DNA of 64,000 nucleotides from assembly GCF_047496725.1 (NCBI RefSeq), contig NC_132971.1:1389501-1453500 (forward strand), written 5' to 3'. The DNA is from Anoplolepis gracilipes (taxonomy: Eukaryota > Arthropoda > Insecta > Hymenoptera > Formicidae). Of this stretch, positions 50,101 to 61,144 are shown in pieces. Numbering within the stretch: position 1 is the stretch's first letter; each line of letters begins with the position of its first letter. The position numbers were made by a program, and so were the translations under genes. The notes below the pieces were generated by a model. That model was given only the letters and a program-made list of their open reading frames with translations. It ran no database searches and had not been told where the DNA came from.

Positions 50101-50666
50101 GGAATGAAAGTCGTGGATGTACGAGAAGCCATACGTTTCGCCAGAAATTACGCGCTCAGAAACGGACCAATCGTGATAGAGATGGTGACTTATCGTTACT
50201 TCGGACACAGTATGAGCGATCCCGGGTTCTCATATCGCACCAGAGAAGAAATTAAGGCTGTACAAAGTGAGCAAGATCCGATCATGTTGCTTAACAAGCT
50301 GGTTGTGGGGAAGGGACTTATGACCGAGAAAGATGTCGAGGTAATTCTTTCAATTATCTACTGGTACTTTCAACGTTGGTTAAAATATCTAGCTTGAAAT
50401 AATTAAACTGAGAAAAGAGAGCGTTAAATAGCGAGCGAAAGTCATTACATTAGAATTTTAAATTTATTACGATAAAATGACAACTGTCCTTAAATTATGC
50501 GTTGCATGCGTGCTAGGGTATACGAGATGCAATGTACAAGAAGGTCGATGAGGAAATGGAGCAAGCCAAGGCCGATCAGTGGCCGGAATTATCGGAAATT
50601 GCAACTGATGTTTATGTCAAACCTTTGGAGAAAGTTCGCGGTAAAGTTCCTTGGGAAATGCACTAG
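47163..50666 (+). CDS. Pyruvate dehydrogenase E1 component subunit alpha, divergent copy (383 aa)
   Basis: Thiamine-diphosphate subunit of mitochondrial pyruvate dehydrogenase, which decarboxylates pyruvate. Exons: 47163-47276, 48161-48334, 48442-48660, 48746-48994, 50095-50340, 50517-50666. The 38-residue first exon is basic with almost no acid (MHSIWTRLGLSLHRYGLKMR), a good mitochondrial presequence. The TPP motif is intact from GDGAASQGQIFEAWNMA to ICENN. The regulatory loop YRYFGHSMSDPGFSYR keeps phosphorylation sites 1 and 2. Site 3 (human Ser232, AAAST) reads ASANT, so that Ser is Asn. Several otherwise invariant stretches differ (YRCHGFAIVFDVP, GGDGIVGGQVPIGTG), so this is probably a second, fast-evolving E1-alpha gene. 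Length fits the human 390 aa. Exons 3 and 4 are strikingly GC- and CpG-rich. Intron 1 is almost entirely transposon. Confidence 0.88.
47320..48097. mobile_element. Long-inverted-repeat element split by a nested MITE (PDHA intron 1)
   Basis: The left arm (from 47320, CAAATAGGATTTTGGCGAAT, AAGAGCCAACGC) and the right arm (47961-48097, GCGTTGGCTCTTATTCGCC, then TTTGTTTATTT) are inverted copies over more than 100 bases. The middle, 47562-47960, is a separate 400-bp MITE that inserted into it. Relatives lie at 49311-49534 and 53113-53345. Confidence 0.75.
47562..47960. mobile_element. 400-bp MITE, copy B, nested
   Basis: It starts CACTCAAAATAATATTTTGC and ends CATTTTTTTGAGTG. It is the reverse complement of copy A at 42066-42468. 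Confidence 0.85.
49120..50010. repeat. Dispersed intronic repeat, copy 2 (PDHA intron 4)
   Basis: Same order of words as 40450-41210, but split by the MITE at 49311-49534. Confidence 0.7.
49311..49534. mobile_element. Short MITE with AACTATCAACTTG ends, nested
   Basis: The termini AACTATCAACTTGACG and CGCCAAGTTGACAGTTGC are inverted. The left half matches the arms of the element at 47320 (AATAAGAGCCATACGCGGAT, GTGCACAGGGCACATATTTT). Confidence 0.7.
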
Positions 50667-52702
50667 GGACAACAATCGTGCATATAAATTTGCCATCGGT
50701 GAAAATTACTTGTTAGTCCATGTCCTATCGTGCTCAAAGATTTAAATTACCTTTAAAGTAGAGCAGCATGAATTATGTATATTGGCATCGTGCTTTAGAT
50801 ACAAATGTGTCAAGCGATGCAGTTCTCTTCAAAAGATATCTATGATAACTGTGATAAAATTATCTACAACTATGATGAAATGATAACTATGATAATTATG
50901 AAATCGTCTCAAACTGTTTCGTAAGCTGTTGTAAAACAAAGCATCTCTCTTTGATTCTTGGACACATCCAAAAACGTTCAATAAATAATATTAATAGTAT
51001 CAACGTAATCTATTTTCTTTCAAATTAATATAAAATAAAATTATTTACATCTTTATATAATGTTATTTTTCGTTTCTTTCATATTGATACATGTTGAATC
51101 AACACTCGCAGAGTCTACATTATACGTGAGATATCTCGATTTCTGCACTATTAAAATATATGCGCATATATTTAATGACAGAATATTATCATATGATAAT
51201 TTGAGTTATTTCTGTCTCTCTATCTATTTGCGATGCAGAAAATCAATTGTCGATAGATACGATGATTTTCCGTAATCTTGAAGCATTCTGTGAAGCTTCA
51301 AGAATAAGATGGAGCAAGATGAAGGGAGAGGAAGGGTGCGATCTTGTTATTTATTTCGTCGACAGAAACGATCAATTAGAACCGATGACCGTTTGAAAGG
51401 AGAGGGCACGAAGGCGCGACGAAGGCCGGGGAAATGGCAGGCAGGAGAGACGATGAATGACTCAGATCATGAAAGAGGCGTAGGAGAAGCGAGGAGTCAA
51501 CGCGGAGGGCGAGGACGAAGCTGCGCCAACGTCTCGGCGGGAGTCGCCTTATGTCGCTCGCACGTGTCACGTCGCGTTAATTGAATTCTAACGAGACGAC
51601 AGTACAGTCGCTCGGGACGAGACATCGGATCGATCCATCATTTATACAGTCTCTGTTTGCTTTTCTCTTTCTTACATATTAAAACCATGTATAAATTTAA
51701 TCTGTGACAGGCACGCGTTGTTACAAAAATCTCTTCGATTCGCGATCGTCGATTGACCCGGGTCTCGAGCGACCAGCTCGAAATTCTCTGGCAGGTACCG
51801 TGCCTATCCTTCTTCTTCCCGCAAGTTTTTTCTTTTTTTTTTTTTCTTTTTTTTTTTTACTTAATAATTCTGTAATTCTACTTGATAGAAATTCTGCTGA
51901 TTTCAACGTACCTAATTAAAAGTTTGACATTTAAAGATTAAAGCTTGATGTTCTCCTTTCGAAGCTATAAAGACGGACTCGGAGGGGCGGTGCCGCAAAA
52001 AGTTGGCGAATGCAGACGAGTAATTTAAGACAGACAAATGCTCAAGTTAATAAAATTCCGCGGGCGAACGTCGACGTCGCGTCGCGTCGCGTCATCGGCC
52101 AAGACGCTCGAGGAATTCCTCGCCCGAATAGACGGCAATAACTCGATCGAAGTAAACGTTGATGACGCTGTGTCTTGATTATGCCGGGTATTTAGCACGT
52201 ATAAAGTAGATCATGTACATCCTTCGTATTTCTAAACGTCTATTCGCGCAAATTATATTCTTTTTTTCTCACGATTCGTAGAACTGTAATTAAAATATTC
52301 GTCAACATCTCCGGAAAATAAAAATTTGATGATAAATTTGCAAAGAGAAGAAAAAGTAAAAAAAATTATTTTCTTCCTTGTCGTAAAATACGTATATATG
52401 AAATGTCATACATAGCTTCTAAGAGTGAACACGATTTAAATAATTGATAAAGCATTATCTGCCGTGGCCTTATCTCACGCTACATCCTGGAAGGATGTGA
52501 CTATCGTTACTAATACTGGAAAAAATGTTGTCAATCGTTAATATCAAAAATGTATATACATTATGATTATGACATTTCAGAAAAAGGACCTCGGGAAAAA
52601 AAGATGGCTAAATCGATCATAGTCATTGCATTGTCGTTTGTACTGTAGATTCTTTTTCGATGAAAAATTTCAAACTTATCTAACAATAAGTTGCTGGAAA
52701 TA
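50667..52702. other. Spacer between PDHA and the PH-domain gene
   Basis: AT-rich at first, with AATAAATAATA near 50981 as a possible PDHA poly(A) signal. From about 51300 to 52160 it turns GC- and CpG-rich, with a TATAAAG at 51966-51972 and tandem GTCGCGTCGCG words near 52075. That is a plausible promoter and 5' UTR for the gene starting at 52703. ORFs there (51309-51584 and others) are probably chance. Confidence 0.45.
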
Positions 52703-55700
52703 ATGCTCAAGAGTAACGGTCATCGAGATATGGAAATCGACACGAATATCAGCGACGTATTACGTGGTATGTATCCCAAAAGAGATTAACAAAAATGAAG
52801 TGTACTTTACGAAAAGAGCTCCTGTCAAAATATTATAATTTTTAGAAAATTCAAAAAAAAATTTAGTTATGAAACAACAGTCAAAAAAATATTTTGCTAA
52901 TGTAGATAGATTTATAGATGTTTCAATTTAAATTTATCGCTACTTTTTGTATCTGTTGGAATATTGTTTGTCACGTATAGAATTCATAGCAGCAATATTT
53001 TAGTAATACCTCTAAAAAATTCCATTGCCAAATATTCATATCACAAGTATAATCGTCTTTGACAATAGGCCTTAAAGATAGGCATCACAGAAAAATGTTC
53101 TCTCTAAATGACACTAATATACCCCCTCTTTATTCCCCTTCGCCCCGTTATCTTTCTCGCCTACGTCTTTTTAAGGGGATAAAGAGGGGGTATAGAATTC
53201 TCAAAAATGAGAATCTACTTCTTGGTAAATACACGAAGCAAAATATGTGCCCCGTGCACGTTTCAATTTTCACGGAAAAAATTAATTTCTAAGAAATTTG
53301 CGCATTAACATCCGCGTATGGCTCTTATTCGCCAGGTTGATAGTTGCTTGTTGTTGAATTTTGTAATAAAAAAAATGTTTAATTGACAAGGGAGAGATTT
53401 TCCAGATGTTTGACAAGAGCTTTTTTAATATATCGTATATTTATTCAAACTCAGTTTTTATTCTTGTCAAATGTTGTCTCGACAGAAGTGATCGCATTTT
53501 TGGAATGCCTTCGCGACGCTCAACTTCCTCTCATGCTGGAGAGCCTGCGAGAGAAGCTGTTGGCACGCTCGAAGGAGACTCTGAGCATTACAACGATGAC
53601 TCGAGGATCCCCGGAACCTTATCTGGATATGAATTCCGGTCCTAAAAGTCTGTTATTAAAGAAGAACAAAACCGAATCGGTGGAATACATAGGAATGGAA
53701 GAATCTAAGAAGCAGAATCATCAAGATTACTACGAAACCTTCGAAAACGAAGGTCATGGCACCGCTCAGAACGAAAGTCAAGCCGAGCAGAATGACGACG
53801 AAACGGACGAAAGTCAAACGTTAATCAGGATCTACAAGAACCTATCGGCGACGCAGATCAAGAGCAAGTGTCACAAATGCGGTCCGCTCAAGAAGGAGGG
53901 TAAGAAGCTGTTCCGGTCGGAGAGTCGCACCTATTGGGTCGCTCTTGTCGGATCGCATTTGCTCATCTATCGAACCGAACGGAACAACCGACCATGCGCG
54001 ATCTATCCGATTCGCGGATACATGGCCCGACCGGCGCCGAATTTAATAACCCGCGATCGACAAAAAAACGAATCTGCCTTCGAGATGTACCGTCCAGGGA
54101 ACGAGACGTTACGTTTCATCGCGAGAACGCCGAAGGATATGGACCAGTGGATAGCGAAAATCGGCGAAGTTGGTGGTGCGAAGAGCGCAAAGGGCAAAGA
54201 AGCCCGCAAAAAACGACGAACCCCCGTCATCGAATCCCCGGTAAATTCCGACGAGACCGCGACTCGGAGTAGAGACGCAGAAGAGTGGTCGACCGTCGTC
54301 GACAGATCAACAACCCCCCAGAAGGGTGAATCGACGAGTAATAGAGACGAAGAGGTCGAAGAAAGAGATAAGGTTGAAAATCCACCACCCTTACCCTCTC
54401 GGATACCTCGGAGATTACCCTCTTTACCTCCCGACGACGACGCGATACCGTCCTACAAAGCGACAGTCGAGGACGACGATGATGACGATGACATCTATCA
54501 CAAGATTGAAGATTTGAGAAACGGAACGTGTTATCAGAATATGATGCTGTTGAGGAAACAACAGGTCGATAAGAAGCACGAAGCCGTCGCGTACGACGAT
54601 GTCGTTCGCGCATCCGAGGAAAGTAATAACGAAGGACAGATGAGGGAGGAAAAGTCTGGCGATGCGATACCATCTGAGGAGACGTACGACGATATCGGCG
54701 TCCTTTTGCGAATCAATGCTATCAACGCGAATAGCGAACGGCAGAATCACGATCGTCCTGGCGGTGAAGAAGAACGCCAAGAGTTTTACGACGACGTGGA
54801 AGTAAGTCGCTACGAGCTCTTTAATTATGTAGGCTGTTCCTAAAGTGATTTATTTTAATAAAATTAGAGATATTTAAAAAATGATGAATCAATTGTTATA
54901 CACGTTCTATATATTTATAAAAGTTTAATTGCTTTACACCATTTTTTGCAATTAATTTTTTTTATTTCCCTTTCAGACCCATCATTGATGATGAATATGC
55001 AAGAATGATCTGTTGTACTTTTTTTTTAACATGCAGATTGTTCTATGAAATTTAAAAAAATTTGAGAGAAAGTATTGTAAAAAGGCCCCCCCCCCCCCTA
55101 ACAAAATTATTCGTCAATTAATATCTAAATTTATGAGGAATAGATTTGTGGATGATGAAAAAAGAACTGGAATTATCCAAGATAATTTCACAAAAGAGAA
55201 TCAGTTTTCTAATTTTATTGCTCTTCATGCCTTTTATTTTGCGTGTTGTACTACGTAAGCTTCTTCTTGTATATTATATTCATTATTAATAGCGCACATT
55301 CATAATCAATGATATGAGTCTCAAAAGGAAATTTAAAAAATTGTATAAATCAATTGAACTTTTATAAATACATGAATTTATATAATAATAGACATACTAT
55401 TATGTATAATAATTTTTTCTCTCTAATTTCATCAAAATAGATAGTCGTCACTTTAACAGTACCTTATAAAGCTTTTAAAAAATTTTAATAATTATAATTA
55501 ACATCTTGATAATTAAAATCTTAATAAACAAAATCTTTTTTTTTTCATCGAACAATTTACACCACTTGCAAAAATGATAATTTTTTACAAAATAGTTATA
55601 TTCCAGAAATTAATGATAACTTTTTTTACTGCACTTTTTCTACAGAATTTGATTTCAAATGGTAAATTCGCCAAAGATCGTGCAAAGGATCAGACTGAAA

Positions 55701-56927
55701 TATCGAGCAAGTCTCCGCAGAAAAAATCTTTCTTAAACAGAGTTCTAAGTAGAAAGGAATCACCTGGCAAGTCGGACAAGAGATATAAAGGCAAAACTTC
55801 GTCGAGTCCACCGCCGTCCTCGACCAAGGAAGAAGCACCTAATACTTACGACGACATCCCCGGTCTGACACTGAATCGTGAATCTTTAACGAACGAAGAG
55901 GAAGAATTGCCAGATTACAACTGTCCTCCTCCACCTAGACCAATTTATATAAAACCGACAATTCCAAACAAAGTCGAAATCGAAGAATTTTACGATGACG
56001 TCAGCGCCTGTCGAGAACAATACAAAAACCAGGTATTATTTTTTCCATCTCCTAATATCTCAGGTAGCAAGCACACGACATTTTGACGTCAAAATATATT
56101 TGGTCAGTTCGAACCAAATATGACGTGATGTAATGACATAAAAATGACGGACTAATGTCACAGACCGATAACGACATTTCAAGGCGTTAAAAAGACGTGA
56201 CTATGAAGTCATGAGACCATTTTAGACCTATTAGTGACGTTTTAATGACATTTCATAATGAATCTTTTCCTCTAGCGTCAACTCGTAAAAAATGAAAAAT
56301 TCATTCACAAATATTGAATTCTACCTGGGATATGTGTCACGTGGCAGTTGCTTAATCGATTGACATTTAATTGGAATTCTCTTCTGAAATTAGCAAACGA
56401 GTCTGCGATCGGCACAGCAGTCGGGTGTGAAAACGAAAGAAACTACGGGTAATGCGAACACGGGACAGGAGGCGAACGAAGACCCTCCCCAGGAAGAGAT
56501 CGAGCATTATCAGTCGCCGAAGAGCGATCTGTGTATTCGCGATACTGTGGAGGTTCAACAACACGATGAAGACTTGTACGATGATATAGCGCTATGGGAG
56601 GATTTCACATCGAGACAAAGAGACATTAGTGGAAAAAAGGACACGAACGAGGACCCAAAATCGATGGTCAACTCCGATAAAAGATCGTGGAATCGGTTTG
56701 CCGTCAACAGAAAATCACGATCGAGCGAGTCCGAGATCAATAGACGAAGTGGCGCAAACGAGTGCGAGGAGATCGAGGATTCCTCCGAAGGAAACAACGC
56801 GGCCAAAAGGAACACCTTTCAGAAGTTGATCAGCAGAATGGAAAACTCGCTTGCTAAAGTTTCCGCGAGAGGAAATCCATCTTCCCTTCCGACAGGCAAA
56901 TCGACTACAGTAAACAATAATTCGTAA
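52703..56927 (+). CDS. PH-domain adaptor-like protein with repeated YDD[V/I] motifs (766 aa)
   Basis: Exons: 52703-52766, 53486-54801, 55646-56032, 56394-56927. A short helical N-terminus (EVIAFLECLRDAQLPLMLESL) is followed by an acidic linker. A PH domain covers residues about 150-250 (GPLKKEGKKLFRSES, YWVALVGSHLLIYRTE, FIARTPKDMDQWIAKI). A long disordered, charged tail follows, with a Pro-rich piece (PPPLPSRIPRRLPSLP). Six Tyr-Asp-Asp-Val/Ile sites lie at 54592, 54685, 54787, 55847, 55991 and 56577 (first base of the Tyr codon), spread over three exons. The layout recalls Src-kinase substrates such as SKAP or AFAP proteins, but no SH3 domain is visible and I cannot assign an orthologue. YDDV-like sites resemble Nck-type SH2 ligands. 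The start choice rests on a short first exon and is less certain than the rest. Confidence 0.75.
52878..53110. mobile_element. 400-bp MITE, copy C, truncated
   Basis: It starts CAGTCAAAAAAATATTTTGC and follows copy B (same orientation) to about 53110. There it gives way to a different element. Confidence 0.8.
53113..53345. mobile_element. Arm of the AAGAGCC element family, next to MITE copy C
   Basis: It contains a fold-back around TACCCCCTCTTTATTCCCC and its reverse complement. It then carries the family words GTGCCCCGTGCAC, ATCCGCGTATGGCTCTTATT and CGCCAGGTTGATAGTTGC, which match 49311-49534 in inverted order. It lies in intron 1 of the PH-domain gene. Confidence 0.7.
56060..56330. mobile_element. 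Partial MITE, GTAGCAAGCACA family
   Basis: GGTAGCAAGCACACGACATT and the following 200 bases match the left part of 57242-57853 closely. It lies in intron 3 of the PH-domain gene, beginning about 28 bases after the exon 3 donor. Confidence 0.7.
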
Positions 56928-57241
56928 AAGCATAATCGGAATATATGCCTATTTAATTGTAAGTTTAAAGAACCTTTCCTTCATACGTAAAGATACATGT
57001 GGGTAATACGTGCATCAAATAATTTTAATAATATTTAATTATTTCTCTGTATCTTACACGCTTTATCTATTATTTGGCTATGCATGAATTGAAACAAGTT
57101 TGACCAAGAAATATAGGTCATAGCTGATTGAAAATTGTGTGTAATTTAAAAAGTGACACAAGAAAATTAGAATATGATTTACGAGAGTACATTCTCTTCT
57201 TTTTAAGAGCGCAAAAATTAAGAGAAAAAAAACAAAATAAT

Positions 57242-57853
57242 CCAGGTAGCAAGCACATGACATTTTGACGTCAAAATATGGTCAGGTTGAACCAAATATG
57301 ACGTGATGTAATGACATAAAAATGACGGACTAACGTCACAGACCGATGACGACATTTCAAGACGTGACTTCATGACCATTTTAGACCTATTAGTGACATT
57401 TTAATGACATTTGATCATGAATCTTTTCCTCTAGCATGAATTCGTAAAAAGTGAAAAATTCATTCACAAATATTGAATTCGTTAATGAAACTTTTCACGA
57501 ATTCACGCTAGAGGAAAAATTTCATGATCAAATGTCATGATCAAGTCCCAGGTTATAGAGGAAATTCATGTTAGGGCCCTAAGGTATAGAGAATTGTAAA
57601 TATCAAAATTATATACAAAATTGTTTTAATAATTTAAGATATAAAAAATTAAATGAGTTTTTAGTTAAAAAATAGTAATACTTAGATGATTTATAATAAT
57701 GACTTAAGAATCACGATATTATGACGTTTTTTTACAACATCATTAAAACGTCACAAAAAAAACGTTTTAAATTAGACATTATTTGTCACACGACGTTATT
57801 GAACCAGAAATGACCAGTTTTCAACGTCAAAATGACATGTGCTTGCTATCTGG
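57242..57853. mobile_element. 612-bp MITE, GTAGCAAGCACA family, full length
   Basis: The left end CCAGGTAGCAAGCACATGAC is inverted at the right end, GTGCTTGCTATCTGGG. The inside carries further inverted blocks (CACGAATTCACGCTAGAGGA against TCCTCTAGCATGAATTCGT) and many ATGAC/GTCAT words. No ORF. Confidence 0.8.
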
Positions 57854-59440
57854 GAACATAAAAGAGACTACAATAGGGAGAGCAGATATCAAAACTAACA
57901 GATCTATTGAACCGATATACTCTGATTTTTTTTAATAATTAAGTGGCGTGCATACCAGGGTGCTTCCGCGACATACAGATCAGTAAGTTGGGTTGCCTAT
58001 CTGACAACCGGCAGGGGCATGCTTTACCGCTTGACCTCACAGAAAAAAATCAATATATACATATGACATGCCGTTTTCACATGACATGACATCTTAAAAG
58101 CATAAGAAAATATTCTATTTAATATAACAGTTTTAAAAAATAATTATTTTAAGAAACATGCGATTTATATTAATGAATTAAAATTATACCGGGACATAAT
58201 AGAAATTCAGAATTATTCTTAACGTCTTAACATAATTTTAATTTATCAAAATATTATGTCACGATGAAATTTTAATTTATCAAATTTTTATTATGTCATT
58301 TTTATTATAGCACGCCGTTTTACTTTGTAATAGCATGGAAAATATTTTATTCAATATAAAAGTTTCAAAAAATAATTATCTTAAGAAAAATGCAATTCTC
58401 ATTAATAAAATTTAATTATGTCGTGACATAATTTTAATTCATATGTCGTATGTAAAGTTGTTGTACGTATTTTTTTAGATTTGAAAGATTTTTTTCTTTA
58501 ACAAATTATATGTAAATTAAATAGTGATGAAATAGAACAGAGAATATATCTTTTTCTACAATATTTCTGTTTTTATTTTTCCTTCCACGCGTGATTTTTT
58601 TTTAATCACGTTTTTGAGCACGTTTTCTCTATTAGTACTTTTCAATGTAAAATGTGTTTTAATTTTCAAGATTAAATTCTTAGACGTTCAACAATTTTAA
58701 TAAATTAATAAATATTAATTTAAGAAATTAATTAAATTTTGGCTGCTAAGATGATAAAACATAACAACCAAACACATAATTCAGTTTTGAGTTAATATAC
58801 ATATGCATATAATCAATTAATATACATGTAATAAAAATTTTTATTATACACCTAAATGAAAATTATTTAAATCATGTTGTGTTTGGTGTATTTTGTTGTA
58901 AAAGTCTCATTAAAATCCATTCAAATTACTTTCAAAAAAAAAAAAATTATAGTGTTTTCGAATAAAGCCATTTTAATAGCTTTGAAAGTGATTAATGACA
59001 TTATAAACTGAGTTTTAGGAGTTCATGATTTTAAGGACTTATTGATTTTTGATTAATTAATCAAATTAAGAGAAGATAAATATAAAGATAAATCTTGTGT
59101 TTTAAAGCGTCAAATAGGATATTTTATATTGTTTATATTATTAATTAATAAATATATTATTTATATAATCAGACTCAAAATTCATTTTCAATCAAACATA
59201 TAATGTTTACTCAAATTGGGTTTAATTGCTGTCAGAGCGCGATCAAACCTGCTTTAATCAAAAACGCTATTAAAAACACATGAGAAAACGTTAGATTTTT
59301 ATATTAAGAAGAAAAATGAAGAAAAATGTTGTATTTAAAAAGAATGATGAAAAAAACGAAATTTATTTATTTTTTTTTTTTTTCATCAAAAAAATCATTT
59401 TTTTTACTAGAAAAAAAGAAACGGGTTTTTTTACAGCGCA
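57854..59440. other. AT-rich non-coding stretch with a diverged duplication
   Basis: Segments 58070-58200 and 58312-58440 share the order GCCGTTTT, AGCAT, AAAATATT, AAAAAATAATTAT, TTAAGAAA, ATTAATGA/ATTAATAA and then GACATAAT. They look like a worn repeat. No gene was recognised. Confidence 0.45.
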
Positions 59441-59508
59441 CTATCGTTCGCGCACTTTGGTCCTCTCCCTTTCGCGCAGCTGCGACATAACACAGTGCAG
59501 CGCAGCTG

Positions 59509-60153
59509 ATGCGTAAAGATGGCCGGCACAGATACAAACGGATAGGCACGCAACGTTTGATCCGTACATACATATCGCGCGATTGGTACGAAGGTGAGAA
59601 TAAAAGGATCCTTGAAATCGGAAACTGCCCTTCTGACGTATTCGAGTCAGAATTTCTGACCACGATCGGTTTACTCGTATCATTCGTTTCGCTAAAAGAT
59701 GGCATATTTCGTAGATTCGTCAACGTAATCTTTCCTCCAAATGAGAAGCGTAGATAAGAAATATCGTCCGATCGAGGTTTACACTCGCTGACGACTGCTT
59801 GGCGATGCCGATATATTTGTTTCGTCAGGACGACGAGATGATGAGCGTGGTAAAAACGACGCAACAGGATGTAGTGATCGCTTTTTCTACGAGAATATTC
59901 GTCGTACAGTAAGACAAATTTTTTTTCCATTCCATGGCATATCATAATGAGATGTAAGATTGTCCTTTTAATTCTTCTCTCCTTTTATTTTATTTGTTTT
60001 CAAGGCAACCCTGCGAATTATATAGACACTACAGATATCATAGACATTGTACGTGCCATTGGGATTGGAATTAAAACTTTGCACCGGATAGATCAGGGCC
60101 TTGCTGCAACAGCTGTTTGTATAATATCATGGCTTATGATTCACGCAACGTGA
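59509..60153 (+). CDS. Possible spliced upstream ORF overlapping the zinc-finger start (77 aa)
   Basis: An ATG at 59509 opens a frame to a good donor at 59593/59594 (GAAG|GTGAGA). It joins in frame to an acceptor at 60004/60005 (TTTTCAAG|GCAACC) and ends at a TGA at 60151-60153. That stop is 23 bases downstream of the zinc-finger ATG, in another frame. The product would begin MRKDGRHRYKRIG and include IIDIVRAIGIGIKTLH. I do not recognise it. It could be a translated regulatory uORF or simply the 5' UTR. The transcript probably begins near 59440-59500, where the sequence turns GC-rich. Confidence 0.3.
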
Positions 60154-61144
60154 AATATTCGCCAAACACTCATGCCCATCAACATACTACTCGATCCAAC
60201 ATGACTGGATATGCATATTCTGGCCATCCCCCACAGCACTTCCAACAGACTGATGAAAATAGAAATGAGAACAACTTGTGCGGTACCAAAGAACTCTGTC
60301 CACAAATTTCACAGCAATCATCCGGTACACAGACTGTGCAGAAAGTTGATGCTGCAACTATGACAGATCCTCTACAGATTGATTTTAGGCTTACTTCTGA
60401 ATATTTGGCGCGTTGTTCTAGTACCTTAGGTTTACCATATGTAACTAAATATGAGGACAACAGTAATAACTCTACGCATACTTGTCAAGTAGTACGACCA
60501 AAAATTGAATTTGAGATTGAACCACAGCACATTAATGGTGAGTTGTGTCATATTTTGTATTAAGGCAATTTTATCGATATTTCTTATTACAATGTGTGCC
60601 AGAATATTTGTTGAAAAAAAAAAAAAAAAAAACGTTATAATCTCATGTACATAAATGTATAATTCTTTCGCTTGCAGGTATGTTAATTTATCATTGCCCT
60701 GAATGTGCGTATAAATTTGAAGATCGGGAGGCACTCCACGAACATCTCGAAGATCATAAACAGAGACCACATATTTGTGATATTTGTGGGGCAAGCTTAA
60801 AACGGAAGGAGCACTTGGATCGTCACAAGCAAGGTCATAATAAGGATAGACCTTATCAATGTAACATGTGTTGTAAAGCATTTAAACGTAACGAACACTT
60901 GGCGCGTCACATGATCACACACTCAGGCAGCAAGAATCAAATTTGTACAGAGTGCGGCAAAGCTTTCTATAGAAAAGACCATTTGAAAAAACATTTGCAA
61001 AGTCATAATAGCGGTCGGAGCAAGCATTTAAATATATCACAAAACAATCCGAACGATCAGCAACCAAACGATGAGGGACTAAGTAGTTTTGCAATGATGA
61101 TGAGACAGACGGGACCTCCCCCGTTTTCCATTTTGCGGACATAG
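60129..61144 (+). CDS. C2H2 zinc-finger protein, four fingers (291 aa)
   Basis: Exons: 60129-60537 and 60678-61144, joined in phase 1. The N-terminal 137 residues are polar and His/Gln/Asn-rich, without a known domain. Exon 2 encodes four C2H2 fingers: YHCPECAYKF, HICDICGASLKRKEHLDRH, YQCNMCCKAFKRNEHLARH and QICTECGKAFYRKDHLKKH. Fingers 2-4 share KRKEHL/KRNEHL/YRKDHL recognition helices, which suggests a repeated DNA subsite. The second and third linkers are not the classical TGEKP type. The tail ends FSILRT. Probably a nuclear DNA-binding protein. I cannot name an orthologue. An acceptor-like site at 60110 suggests the start codon lies near the beginning of an exon with short 5' UTR. Confidence 0.85.

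Noticed and set aside
54227..54673. Minus-strand ORF of 148 codons, Arg-rich
   Set aside because: Antisense shadow of the PH-domain gene exon 2; no domain of its own.
57957..58045. tRNA-like or small RNA gene
   Set aside because: A GC-richer patch with short repeats, but no cloverleaf or TTCGA-type arm could be drawn.
59367..59945. Minus-strand ORF of 192 codons upstream of the zinc-finger gene
   Set aside because: Low-complexity Lys/Phe end, no recognisable domain, and it covers the probable promoter and first exon of the plus-strand gene.
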